Positions 42,087 through 50,126 of a stretch of 64,000 nucleotides of DNA are shown here, in pieces; position 1 is the stretch's first letter; each line of letters starts with the position of its first letter. The stretch spans positions 1 through 64,000 of the forward strand of contig NZ_SZZH01000001.1 of the NCBI RefSeq assembly GCF_005298075.1. The letters are read 5' to 3'. Position numbers and translations under genes: made by a program. The notes below the pieces were generated by a model. The model was given only the letters and a program-made list of their open reading frames with translations. It was not told the DNA's origin and made no database searches. Origin of the DNA: Nakamurella flava. GTDB taxonomy: Bacteria > Actinomycetota > Actinomycetes > Mycobacteriales > Nakamurellaceae.

Positions 42087-42935
42087 TCAGGAGGCGGCGT
42101 CCAGGCTGCTCTCCCGGAACGCGGTGATCAGCGCGGCGATCTCCCGTGCGGCGGTGATGATCTCGGTGTGGTCACCGGGGATCAGGTGCACGACCGACCC
42201 GGGGACGAGATCGGCGATGAGGCGGCTGTTGGCGGCCGGGACGATGGGGTCGTCGTCGCCACTGATGAGCAGGGTGGGCTGCCGCAGCAGCGGGAGGAAC
42301 GGCAGGCTGGTCCACGTCGCCAGGGCCGCGAGCTGGTGCCCGTAGCCGATGCCGGCGCCGGCCATCCGGGCCGGTTCGGCCGTATCCCAGCGGCCGGCCC
42401 GCTGGGCCGCGGCCACGGAGTCGGCCGTTCCGCGGCCGCTGCCGAGCAGGGCCGACAACGCCGCCACCTCTTCGGGGTCCTCGAACCGCCGGGGCGTGAG
42501 CATGGTGGCGAAGCCGGTCGGGCTGCCCGGGATCGACAGGGCGCCCGGGCTGGTGCTGATGAGGATCAGCCGGCGGTACCGGCGGGGGAACTGCACGGCC
42601 ATCTGCTGGGCCAGCGCCCCGCCCCACGAGTAGCCGAGCAGGTCGACCGGGCCCGGGTGCAGCCGACGCACCACGGCGTCGACCAGCCACGACATCTGCA
42701 CCATCCCGTACGGCAACGGCAGCGGGGGCGACTCTCCGGTGCCCGGGACGTCCAGGCGGATGGTGGTGACCTCCCGGCCGAGGGCGTCGACGAGCGGTTG
42801 CAGCACCTCCAGGGCCGCCCCGATGCCGTTGAGCAGGACCATTGGGCGCTGGTCGGACGTTCCGGTCCGGACGTCGACGCGGATGCGGGCCCACCCGATG
42901 TCGAGCATGCGGGCAGTCGGGGCGTCGGGTGACAT
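42087..42935 (-). CDS. Alpha/beta-fold hydrolase (PHA-depolymerase-like)
   Basis: 282 residues from ATG 42935 with AAGGA at 6 nt; a much longer frame to 44165 is spurious. MVLLNGIGAALEVLQPLVDAL, IRLDVPGTGESPPLP, the nucleophile elbow LLGYSWGGALAQQMA, LLISGDDDPIVPAANSRL (acid) and LIPGDHTEIITA (His) give a complete Ser-Asp-His triad. LNGIGA in place of HG at the oxyanion position is typical of intracellular poly(3-hydroxyalkanoate) depolymerase-like hydrolases. The substrate is not certain. Confidence 0.88.
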   Translation of the reverse strand: MSPDAPTARMLDIGWARIRVDVRTGTSDQRPMVLLNGIGAALEVLQPLVDALGREVTTIRLDVPGTGESPPLPLPYGMVQMSWLVDAVVRRLHPGPVDLLGYSWGGALAQQMAVQFPRRYRRLILISTSPGALSIPGSPTGFATMLTPRRFEDPEEVAALSALLGSGRGTADSVAAAQRAGRWDTAEPARMAGAGIGYGHQLAALATWTSLPFLPLLRQPTLLISGDDDPIVPAANSRLIADLVPGSVVHLIPGDHTEIITAAREIAALITAFRESSLDAAS

Positions 42936-43121
42936 GCAATTCCTTCGGGTCGTCCGGGGCGGGTCGGCCGGCGGCCGAGGGACCACCGTCCGGTAGCCCG
43001 CGCCTGCCGACCGTAAACCGCCGTTCGCATCGCTGGCCGCCGGGATGATCACCGTCACGCCGGAACCACCCGCACGGGACCAGCGGGCCGGACCCGACCG
43101 ACCGTGGGGGATGCTGGCCCC

Positions 43122-43937
43122 ATGACTGCCAGTGGCACGCGGGAACCCGACGATCCGGCCACCCTCGACCTGGGTGACGTGCTGGCCGTGTTCGCGCACC
43201 CCGACGACGAGGCCTACGGGGCCGCCGGGCTGCTCGCCCTCTCGGTGGACCGCGGCCGGCGGGTCGTGTGCGTGACCGCGACCCGCGGCGAGGAGGGGTT
43301 CGCCCTCGACGACCCGCGCAGCCCGGCCGAGCGGGCCGCCGTCCGCACGGCCGAACTGGCCGACTGCCTGGCTGTACTGGGCGTCACCGAGCACCGGTTC
43401 TGGGACTACCCGGACGGCGGCTGCGCCGACGTGCCCGACGACGAGGCGGCCGATCGCCTCGTGGCCCTGATCCGCGACGTGCGCCCGGACACCGTGCTGA
43501 CCTTCGGGCCGGACGGCGGCACCGGCCACCCCGACCACCGCGCCGCCTGCCGGTGGACCACCCTCGCGCTCGACCGCCTGGCCGCCGAGCCGTCGTCCGA
43601 GCCCAGGCCTCGGCTGCTGTACGCGACCAAGTCGGCCCGGTGGCAGGCCGAGCGCGCTGCGCTCTTCGACCCGGCCGCGGTGATGATGGTGGCCGACCTC
43701 CGGCCGGAGACCACGGCGGAGGACGAGCTGGCCGTCTGGCTGCGCTGCTCGGGTCCGCTGCTGAACCGCAAGGTCGCCGCGCTGCAGGCGCAGCGCAGCC
43801 AGGTCGGTCCCTTCGTCGAGATGATCGGTGCGCAGGGCTACCGGGACTTCGTGGCCGACGAGTTCTTCCGCGACCGGCGTCCCGGGGACGACGACGCCCG
43901 CATCGAGCAGGCCCGCGCCTGGGTGGCCCGCCGGTAG
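43122..43937 (+). CDS. PIG-L/LmbE family deacetylase
   Basis: 271 residues from ATG 43122; a GTG at 43104 would add six residues. The zinc motif is AVFAHPDDEAYGAAGLL (HPDDE), with a second His in GGTGHPDHRAACRW. TATRGEEGF and EHRFWDYPDGG are typical family positions. PIG-L enzymes remove N-acetyl groups, for example MshB and Mca in mycothiol metabolism. The sequence is shorter than Mca and lacks other mycothiol genes nearby, so only the family is assigned. Next to it is 318 bp without a clear gene. Confidence 0.88.
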   Translation: MTASGTREPDDPATLDLGDVLAVFAHPDDEAYGAAGLLALSVDRGRRVVCVTATRGEEGFALDDPRSPAERAAVRTAELADCLAVLGVTEHRFWDYPDGGCADVPDDEAADRLVALIRDVRPDTVLTFGPDGGTGHPDHRAACRWTTLALDRLAAEPSSEPRPRLLYATKSARWQAERAALFDPAAVMMVADLRPETTAEDELAVWLRCSGPLLNRKVAALQAQRSQVGPFVEMIGAQGYRDFVADEFFRDRRPGDDDARIEQARAWVARR

Positions 43938-44255
43938 CACTCGACACCCGCGGCGGGCTGCTGGCGGCCGACGGTCCGGACGGGTGACGGGCGCCCTCCG
44001 GCGGCAACGCGGGGTCACCGGCCAACCACCCGAACGCCCGGTCTGCGCAGCGGCGGGTGGCGTGTGGACCGGCGTCCTCGGGGAACCCCCAGATCCGTAG
44101 GTAAATTCGGAGCAAAGGTGCGGCACCGGCGCTGCGCGAGTTGCGAAGCCGGGCTCGCCCGCCACCCCTCCGGTTCAGCACGACGACGTCAACAGCGGAC
44201 GTCGGTCACCGCGGAACGCCCGTCGGCGCGACGCCAGGGACGAAAGGTTCCACCG
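43938..44255. other. 318-bp intergenic region
   Basis: No credible gene or RNA motif. It presumably includes the promoter of the small gene that follows. The least GC-rich spot is GTAGGTAAATTCGGAG near 44097-44112. Confidence 0.4.
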
Positions 44256-44423
44256 ATGACCATGGGCGACCGCATCACCCCCACCCGTCCACGGCGTCTG
44301 GACCCGCCGACGGCGGACGTCGCCGACGCCGGTCCGATCCCGGTCGCCGGCTCCGGTCCGAGCCTGCCGACCCAGCCGGCCCCGTCGCCGGCCGGCGAAC
44401 CGGTCGCCGCACCGACGACCTGA
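44256..44423 (+). CDS. Small Pro/Ala-rich hypothetical protein
   Basis: 55 residues, ATG 44256 with GAAAGG at 8 nt. It begins MTMGDRITPTRPRRLDPPTADVAD and ends in a Pro/Ser/Ala-rich, probably disordered tail. No membrane segment or known motif. It is convergent with the 197-residue gene. Evidence is the ribosome site and codon pattern only; it may not be translated. Confidence 0.4.
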   Translation: MTMGDRITPTRPRRLDPPTADVADAGPIPVAGSGPSLPTQPAPSPAGEPVAAPTT

Positions 44424-44450
44424 CCCGCAGGCCACGTCCGGGAAGCGGTG

Positions 44451-45044
44451 TCAGCCCGGGGGTAGACGACGCAGCTGCGGGAGCATGATGCGCTCCCGCC
44501 AGCTCAGCATCCGCCCGTCGCCGTAGGAGCGAGGGAGTGACAGTTCGGCGCGCAGCTGATCGCCGACCACGGCGAACAGCAGGAACCAGGTCTGCATCGG
44601 GCCGGGGACCAGCTCCTCGAACGGCAGGCCCGGTTGGTCCTGGCTCGGCCCGCCGAAGGTCAGCTGACCGCCGATGATGGCCCACTCGGTCGCGCTGCCC
44701 TTGGCGTGCCGGGTCCCCGGGTCCCGGGTCGGGTCGCCCACGCCCTCGTCCCCGGTGGTGACGACGATCGCGGTGTCGTGCCGGGGGGAGATCGTCCGGG
44801 CCAGGTTGCGGGGGTTGTCGAAGTGCCACCCCAGCGGCACCAGCTCGTCCCGCAGCGACCGGGTCGACATCGCCCACCGCAGCAGGCCCTCCAGGATGGG
44901 CGGGTCGTGGCGCGACGTGCGGCGGGCCAGCCGGTCGCCCTCGAGCAGCGCCCGGGTCAGCTGATCGGCGGTGACGCCCAGGTCGGCCAGCCGTTCGGGA
45001 CCGGACACGCGCACGGACGGGCTGGCGATTCGCTGCTCGGACAC
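44451..45044 (-). CDS. Hypothetical protein
   Basis: 197 residues; GTG start at 45044, 20 bp after the stop of the upstream membrane protein gene, so probably one operon. I do not recognise the family. It has VTADQLTRALLEGDRLARRTSRHDPP, SLRDELVPLGWHFDNPRNLARTI, HDTAIVVTTGDEGVGDP and a C-terminal basic stretch. No membrane helix or signal peptide. A longer frame to 45896 is a shadow of the membrane protein gene. Confidence 0.65.
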   Translation of the reverse strand: MSEQRIASPSVRVSGPERLADLGVTADQLTRALLEGDRLARRTSRHDPPILEGLLRWAMSTRSLRDELVPLGWHFDNPRNLARTISPRHDTAIVVTTGDEGVGDPTRDPGTRHAKGSATEWAIIGGQLTFGGPSQDQPGLPFEELVPGPMQTWFLLFAVVGDQLRAELSLPRSYGDGRMLSWRERIMLPQLRRLPPG

Positions 45045-45064
45045 CCGTCCAGTCTGCCCGGTGC

Positions 45065-45925
45065 TCAGCCGCTCGGTTCGGCGGCCTCGCCGGTCTCCGG
45101 TGGCCCGGGGGCGGTAGCGGTCGGCGGGGTCGGTCGGGCGGCAACCGCCGTGGCCGGGTCGACGCGCGGTCCGCCGGCGTTCATCGCCTCCACGTACTTG
45201 GTGTAACCGCTGCCCATGGTCGCGCCGAGGGCGCCGAGGGTCAGCGCGCCGGTGACCGCGGATCCGGCGGTGGACCCGAAAATGCCCTCGTCCGCGGTGA
45301 TCATGCTGAGCAGGGTGTAGGCCGTCAGGAACACCCAGACGGCGGCGATGGACCGTCCGGCCTCCCCGGCCTTGGCCTGCTCGACCGGCCCGTGCAGGCG
45401 GGCGGTGAACGACCAGCGGCTGGTCACGGCGCTGCACACCGCGTGGGTGACGAACGCCAGCAGCACGACGAGCGAGAGATCGTTGGGATCGGTCAGGTCG
45501 ACCAGGGTGCTGATCAGGACGATCTCGACGTCGAGGAACACGATGAGGGCCAGGAAGACCCACGCGGCCCGTTGCGACAGGGCCCATCCCAGAGCACCGA
45601 GGGCGGCGGCTCCGAAGGCGCCGAACAGGCCGACGACGGTCACCCAACCCCAGGTGTGCCGGGCCCCGTCGGACGACGTCGACCACAGGCCGAGCACGCC
45701 GACCACGAGCAGGACGACGGCCAGACCCAGCAGTACCGCTCCCACCCGGGCCAGGAGCACGCCGCTGCGCCGGGGGCCGAGTTCCAGCTGACCCAGCGAG
45801 GGGCGGCGGTCGGCGATGCGGTTGACCAGGATCCAGCCGACGATCGGCAGGGACGCCAACAGCAACAGGAGCAGCACGGAGACGACCGCGCTCCACCAGG
45901 TGTCGACGTCCAGGGTCAGCCTCAC
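45065..45925 (-). CDS. Multi-pass membrane protein of unknown function
   Basis: 286 residues, GTG at 45925. About seven hydrophobic segments are visible, starting VVSVLLLLLLASLPIVGWILVNRI, then LLARVGAVLLGLAVVLLVVGVLGL, WVTVVGLFGAFGAAALGALGW, VFLALIVFLDVEIVLIS and a LVVLLAFVTHAVCSAV segment. The C-terminus is Pro/Thr-rich and cytoplasmic or exported. No transporter signature was recognised. It is followed at 20 bp by a soluble hypothetical protein. Confidence 0.75.
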   Translation of the reverse strand: MRLTLDVDTWWSAVVSVLLLLLLASLPIVGWILVNRIADRRPSLGQLELGPRRSGVLLARVGAVLLGLAVVLLVVGVLGLWSTSSDGARHTWGWVTVVGLFGAFGAAALGALGWALSQRAAWVFLALIVFLDVEIVLISTLVDLTDPNDLSLVVLLAFVTHAVCSAVTSRWSFTARLHGPVEQAKAGEAGRSIAAVWVFLTAYTLLSMITADEGIFGSTAGSAVTGALTLGALGATMGSGYTKYVEAMNAGGPRVDPATAVAARPTPPTATAPGPPETGEAAEPSG

Positions 45926-45988
45926 GGGCCGATTCTCACCGATCGGCCCGGTCCGCAGCGCTCGGATCGACGTGCGACCCGGTTCGGG

Positions 45989-47215
45989 TCACCCGGTGGC
46001 GAGCACCTTCTCGGCCCGGGGCGTCGCGGGGAAGCCGCGACGGGCGACGAGGACGAGCAGACCGGTCACCGCGGCGGCACTGGACATGACGATCGCCATC
46101 GATTCCGAGCCGCCCCCGAACAGGCCGGTCAGCGGAGCAGCGGCGGCGCCCACCCCGAACTGCACGGCGCCGAGCAGGGCGGCGGCGCTGCCGGCGCGAT
46201 GCGCGTTGGCCTCCAGGGCGATCACCGGGACCGCGGGGAGCAGGATGCCGGCGCAGAGCAGCGTGCCCAGCAGGGCGATCACCAGCGGGACGAGACCGGC
46301 CCCGGTCAGCGCGAACACGACCAGCGCGACCGCGACGACCAGCGAGACGCAGACGGCCACCGTCAGGATGCGGGTGGGGGCGACGCGTCCGACCAGCAGA
46401 CCGTTGAGCTGGGTGCCGGCCGTGATGGCGACGGCGCCCGAGGCGAACAACAAGGCGAACTGCTGGGTGCTGAGCCCGAACTCGCCCTGGTAGACGAACG
46501 TGGCGGTCGAGACGTAGGTGAAGATGCCGGCCATCGAGAACCCGCTGAGCAGGGCCAACGCCATGAACGTCCGGTCACCCAGCAGCCCGAGATAGGACTT
46601 GACGGCCGGGCCCACCCCGCCGGCCCGTCGACGATCGGCCGGGAGCGATTCGGGGACCACGAACACGGCGAGGACCAGCAGCAGGACACCGAACCCGGCC
46701 AGCGCGACGAACATCCACCGCCAGGTGCCCAGCAGCAGGAACTGGGCGCCGATGAGCGGGGCCAGCGCCGGGGCCACGCCGACCACCAGCATCAGACGGG
46801 CCAGGACCTTTCCGACCTGCACGCCCTCGAAGCGGTCCCGGACGATGGCCATGGACAGCACCATGCCGGCCGAGGCGCCGAGGCCCTGGGCGAACCGCGC
46901 GGTGGCCAGCAGGCCGACGTTGGGCACGATCACGATGACCAGCGAGGCCACCACGTACAGGACGAGACCGGCGATGAGGGGCCGACGTCGACCCATCGCG
47001 TCGGAGAGCGAACCGATGAGCAACTGCCCCAGCGCGAGCCCGGCCAGGGTGGCTGTGATGGTGAACTGCACGGCGGCCGGGGTGGTGGCCAGGTCGGTGG
47101 TGATGCGGGGGAACGCGGCCAGGTAGAGGTCGATCGTCAGCGGTCCGATGGCGACCAGGGCGCCCAGGAGCAGGACGAATCCGGCCGGGATGCGGGACGT
47201 GGTGGGGGTGCTCAA
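45989..47215 (-). CDS. Bcr/CflA-type MFS drug exporter
   Basis: 408 residues. The start is a TTG at 47215 with GAAAGG at 7 nt; no ATG or GTG is better placed. Twelve hydrophobic segments and the MFS motif A between helices 2 and 3 (GSLSDAMGRRRPLIAG) are clear, with GPLTIDLYLAAFPRITTDL in helix 1 as in Bcr/CflA proteins. These proton antiporters export bicyclomycin, chloramphenicol, sulfonamides or natural metabolites. The gene lies 85 bp after the fatty-acid methyltransferase gene on the same strand. Confidence 0.9.
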   Translation of the reverse strand: MSTPTTSRIPAGFVLLLGALVAIGPLTIDLYLAAFPRITTDLATTPAAVQFTITATLAGLALGQLLIGSLSDAMGRRRPLIAGLVLYVVASLVIVIVPNVGLLATARFAQGLGASAGMVLSMAIVRDRFEGVQVGKVLARLMLVVGVAPALAPLIGAQFLLLGTWRWMFVALAGFGVLLLVLAVFVVPESLPADRRRAGGVGPAVKSYLGLLGDRTFMALALLSGFSMAGIFTYVSTATFVYQGEFGLSTQQFALLFASGAVAITAGTQLNGLLVGRVAPTRILTVAVCVSLVVAVALVVFALTGAGLVPLVIALLGTLLCAGILLPAVPVIALEANAHRAGSAAALLGAVQFGVGAAAAPLTGLFGGGSESMAIVMSSAAAVTGLLVLVARRGFPATPRAEKVLATG

Positions 47216-47300
47216 GCACTGGCCTTTCGGTGCACTGCGCGGTTCGGGGTCCTCAGGTCGCCAACCCGGGCCGGCGGCCAGGCATTCCCGGCGCCCGTCA

Positions 47301-48665
47301 TCACCCCGTCCACCAGGGGCGCAGCGGCACGTCGGCGGACCCGTCGTCCCGCGGCCGGACGGCGAGCACCTGATGCAACTGGATCTGGTCGCGTTCGAAG
47401 CTCACCGCGCACGCCGCCATGTACAGCCCCCAGACCCGGGCCTTGCCCACCCCCACCTCGGCGACGCAGGCGTCCCAGTGGGTCTCGAGGTTGGCGCACC
47501 AGCCCTGCAGGGTGAGCGCGTAGTGCTCGCGCAGGTTCTCGGAGTGCCGGACGTCCCATCCGGCGTCCTGCATGGCGACGATCATCCGCCCCGACCCGGT
47601 CAGCTCCCCGTCCGGGAAGACGTAGCGGTCGATGAACGGCTCGGTCCGCACGTCGCTGTCGTTCGTCGGGCGGGTGATGCTGTGGTTCAGCAGCCGGCCG
47701 CCCGGCCGCACCCGCTCGTGCAGCGCGGTGAAGTAGGACGGATAGTTCGCCACCCCGACGTGTTCGGACAGGCCGATCGACGAGACGGCGTCGAAACCCC
47801 CCTCGGGGACGTCCCGGTAATCGCAGTAGCGCACCTCGGCGAGATCCTGCAGACCGTCCCGCACGATCGCCGCCCGGGCCCACTCGGCCTGCTCCCGGGA
47901 GAGGGTGACGCCCAGGGCCCGGACCCCCCGACGCGCCGCGTGCCGCACCATGGCTCCCCATCCACAGCCCACGTCGAGCAGCCGCTGCCCGGGCTGCAGT
48001 CCCAGCTTGTCGAACACCAGGGCGTGCTTGGCCTCCTGGGCCGCGGTCAGCGCCGCGGGCACCTCGGCCGGCGGCTCGGTGTAGACCGCGCAGGTGTAGG
48101 TCATCGACGGGCCCAGGACGTACTCGTAGAAGGTGTTCGACACGTCGTAGTGCCGGCTGATCGCCGCGGCGTCCCGCCGGTGCGAGTGCCGCAGCCCCTC
48201 GGCGACCCGTCGCCAGCGGGCGGGTGCCTCCTCCGGGGGTGGGGCGATCGGACGAAGGGTCCCCAGCCCGAGCGCCCGGACGGCGTCGGGCAGATCGGCA
48301 AGGGCGGGCCGACGCAGCCGCAGCCCCTCGGCCAGCGCCCGCAGCAGCGGGTACGGGTTGCCATGGGTGACACCGACCGGCTGGAGGTGGCCGGCGACGT
48401 AGGCCCGAGCCAACCCCAGATCGCCGGGCGCGCCCAGCAGGTAGGTCAGGGCCCGGCGGTCGGCCACGTGCAGCCCGACGGGGGAGTCCTCCGGTCCGGT
48501 GGCCGAGCCGTCGAACGCGGTGATCCGGACGGGCAGCGGACCCGCGGTGACGAGCTCGACCAGTCCGGCCACGGTCCGGGGTGTCGTCCGTCCGGTGCGT
48601 CGGGGTCGCCACGGACGGGGTTGCGGTCGGGCGGGGTCCGGGATGTCCAGCGGGGGAGGGGTCAC
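47301..48665 (-). CDS. SAM-dependent fatty-acid methyltransferase (TmsB/BfaB, cyclopropane synthase family)
   Basis: 454 residues from a GTG at 48665 that overlaps the preceding FAD gene's stop (GTGA). An N-terminal CFA domain is followed by the methyltransferase core: SRHYDVSNTFYEYVLGPSMTYTCAVY, LLDVGCGWGAMVRHAARR, GVTLSREQAEWA and SIGLSEHVGVANYPSYF. SAM-dependent CFA-family enzymes methylate the double bond of phospholipid acyl chains. Coupled with an FAD oxidoreductase, it matches the two-enzyme system for 10-methyl fatty acids (tuberculostearic acid): TmsB/BfaB makes the 10-methylene intermediate that TmsA/BfaA reduces. A plain cyclopropane synthase is the alternative. Confidence 0.88.
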   Translation of the reverse strand: MTPPPLDIPDPARPQPRPWRPRRTGRTTPRTVAGLVELVTAGPLPVRITAFDGSATGPEDSPVGLHVADRRALTYLLGAPGDLGLARAYVAGHLQPVGVTHGNPYPLLRALAEGLRLRRPALADLPDAVRALGLGTLRPIAPPPEEAPARWRRVAEGLRHSHRRDAAAISRHYDVSNTFYEYVLGPSMTYTCAVYTEPPAEVPAALTAAQEAKHALVFDKLGLQPGQRLLDVGCGWGAMVRHAARRGVRALGVTLSREQAEWARAAIVRDGLQDLAEVRYCDYRDVPEGGFDAVSSIGLSEHVGVANYPSYFTALHERVRPGGRLLNHSITRPTNDSDVRTEPFIDRYVFPDGELTGSGRMIVAMQDAGWDVRHSENLREHYALTLQGWCANLETHWDACVAEVGVGKARVWGLYMAACAVSFERDQIQLHQVLAVRPRDDGSADVPLRPWWTG

Positions 48666-50071
48666 TGTCGTCGCACCGCCTTGTCGTAGAGGTCCAGCAA
48701 CCGGGATTGCGGGTCGTAGCGTCGTTTGAGCTGCCGGTAGTGCTCGCCGCCGTAGAGGCGGTCGAACTCGTCGCGGTCGTAGTAGGCCTGCGAGTAGAGC
48801 GACTTGTGTCCGTCCAGGGCGCTGACCCGCTTCTCGATGGCCCGGTTGGTCACCCCGTCCGGCTGGCCCGGGACACCGGGCACCATCGACCAGAAGCCGA
48901 CGTTGACGAAGGTCCGGCCGACCGGCATCGGGTACAGCGGCCAGGCGGGGTCGGGCGCGGTCATCCCGTCGGGTCCCGCGGGCGGCGGGTTCTGCCGCAC
49001 CGGGCACAACCACACCGGGGCGATGGGCACGGTGTCCAGGAACCAGTCGAGGAATGCGGCGGTCCGATCGACCGGCACCTCGATGTCCTGCACGACACGT
49101 TCGGCCGGGGGACGCCCGTGCAGCCGCTCGATCCCGTCGGACAAGCCGATGCGCTGGTCCAGGGCGATGAGTCGGGAGTAGACCGAGCTGCGGCGCCACC
49201 GCCGGGGCCACAGCGGGCGCACCAGCGGGTGCTGCACGCCGAACGCCCGGGAGCACCAGAACCAGTCGGTGTCCCAGCGCCACAGGTAGTCACCGATGGT
49301 CAACCGGTCGGTCGGGCGCTGCGCCAACGAGCGGTAGTAGACCTGCCGGCCCGTGTAGTCGCTGACCGGTCCCGGCTCCGCGGTCTGCCGGCCGAGGACC
49401 AGATACTGCTCGTCCGGCCCGAACACGACACCGTCGCAGTAGTGCACCGGTTCGCCGTCGAAGGCCCGCTCGGCGGTGATGTCGGCGAGCGCCTGCTGGA
49501 CGGCGGCGGTCGAGCCGAACCGCACGTTCCGCAGGGCGACGAACGGCTGGACCGGTTCCAGTCGAACCCGCAGGCGGGTGGCGTATCCGAGGGTGCCGTA
49601 GGACACCGGGAAACCGCGGTAGAGGTCGGCGTGCCCGTTGTCCGGGGTGGCGGTGACCACATCACCGGCCCCGGTGAGGATGTCGAGCTCGGTGATGCCC
49701 TCGTGCACGAGCCCCGACCGGAACGACGACGACTCGATACCGCCGCCGGTGACGGCCCCACCGACAGTGATGGTGCGCAGCTGGGGCACCACCAGCGGAG
49801 CCAGGCCGAACGGCAGGGTGGCGATGACCAGGTCCTCGTAGGTGCACATGCCCTGCACGTCCGCGGTACGGGCGGCCGGGTCGATGCGCAGCACCCCGGT
49901 CAGACCGCTGACGTCCAACCCGGGGGCGGCCCGCCGCGCGCGGGAGCGGAACAGGTTCGAGGTCCGCTTGGCCAGGCGGACCGGCGTCCCGGGAGGGATG
50001 GCCGCGTAGCTGTCGCGCAGCCGGTCGACGGTCTGCCGATGGTCCTGGGCCGGGGCCGAGGGTGGCGACAT
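48662..50071 (-). CDS. FAD-binding oxidoreductase (TmsA/BfaA-like 10-methylene reductase)
   Basis: 469 residues, ATG at 50071. The N-terminal FAD_binding_4 domain includes LRIDPAARTADVQGMCTYEDLV and LRTITVGGAVTGGGIESSSFRSGLVHE. The C-terminal half, with YLWRWDTDWFWCSRAFGVQHPLVR, resembles DHCR24-like sterol/fatty-acid reductases. Upstream coupling to a CFA-family methyltransferase matches the actinobacterial tmsAB (bfaAB) arrangement, in which this enzyme reduces 10-methylene to 10-methyl stearate with NADPH. No tmsC gene is present next to the pair. Confidence 0.87.
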   Translation of the reverse strand: MSPPSAPAQDHRQTVDRLRDSYAAIPPGTPVRLAKRTSNLFRSRARRAAPGLDVSGLTGVLRIDPAARTADVQGMCTYEDLVIATLPFGLAPLVVPQLRTITVGGAVTGGGIESSSFRSGLVHEGITELDILTGAGDVVTATPDNGHADLYRGFPVSYGTLGYATRLRVRLEPVQPFVALRNVRFGSTAAVQQALADITAERAFDGEPVHYCDGVVFGPDEQYLVLGRQTAEPGPVSDYTGRQVYYRSLAQRPTDRLTIGDYLWRWDTDWFWCSRAFGVQHPLVRPLWPRRWRRSSVYSRLIALDQRIGLSDGIERLHGRPPAERVVQDIEVPVDRTAAFLDWFLDTVPIAPVWLCPVRQNPPPAGPDGMTAPDPAWPLYPMPVGRTFVNVGFWSMVPGVPGQPDGVTNRAIEKRVSALDGHKSLYSQAYYDRDEFDRLYGGEHYRQLKRRYDPQSRLLDLYDKAVRRQ

Positions 50072-50126
50072 GGCGTCACGCTAGACCCTCTTTCGCACTG
50101 CTGACGATCGGGGGCCGGCTGGTCGA

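Noticed and set aside
42936-44165. N-terminal extension of the alpha/beta hydrolase to 692 residues
   Set aside because: It runs antisense to the PIG-L gene; the ATG at 42935 has a ribosome site and the family N-terminus.
45392-47515. 707-codon plus-strand frame rich in Gln/His/Asp/Gly
   Set aside because: Complement of membrane-protein genes; hydrophobic codons read backwards give this composition.
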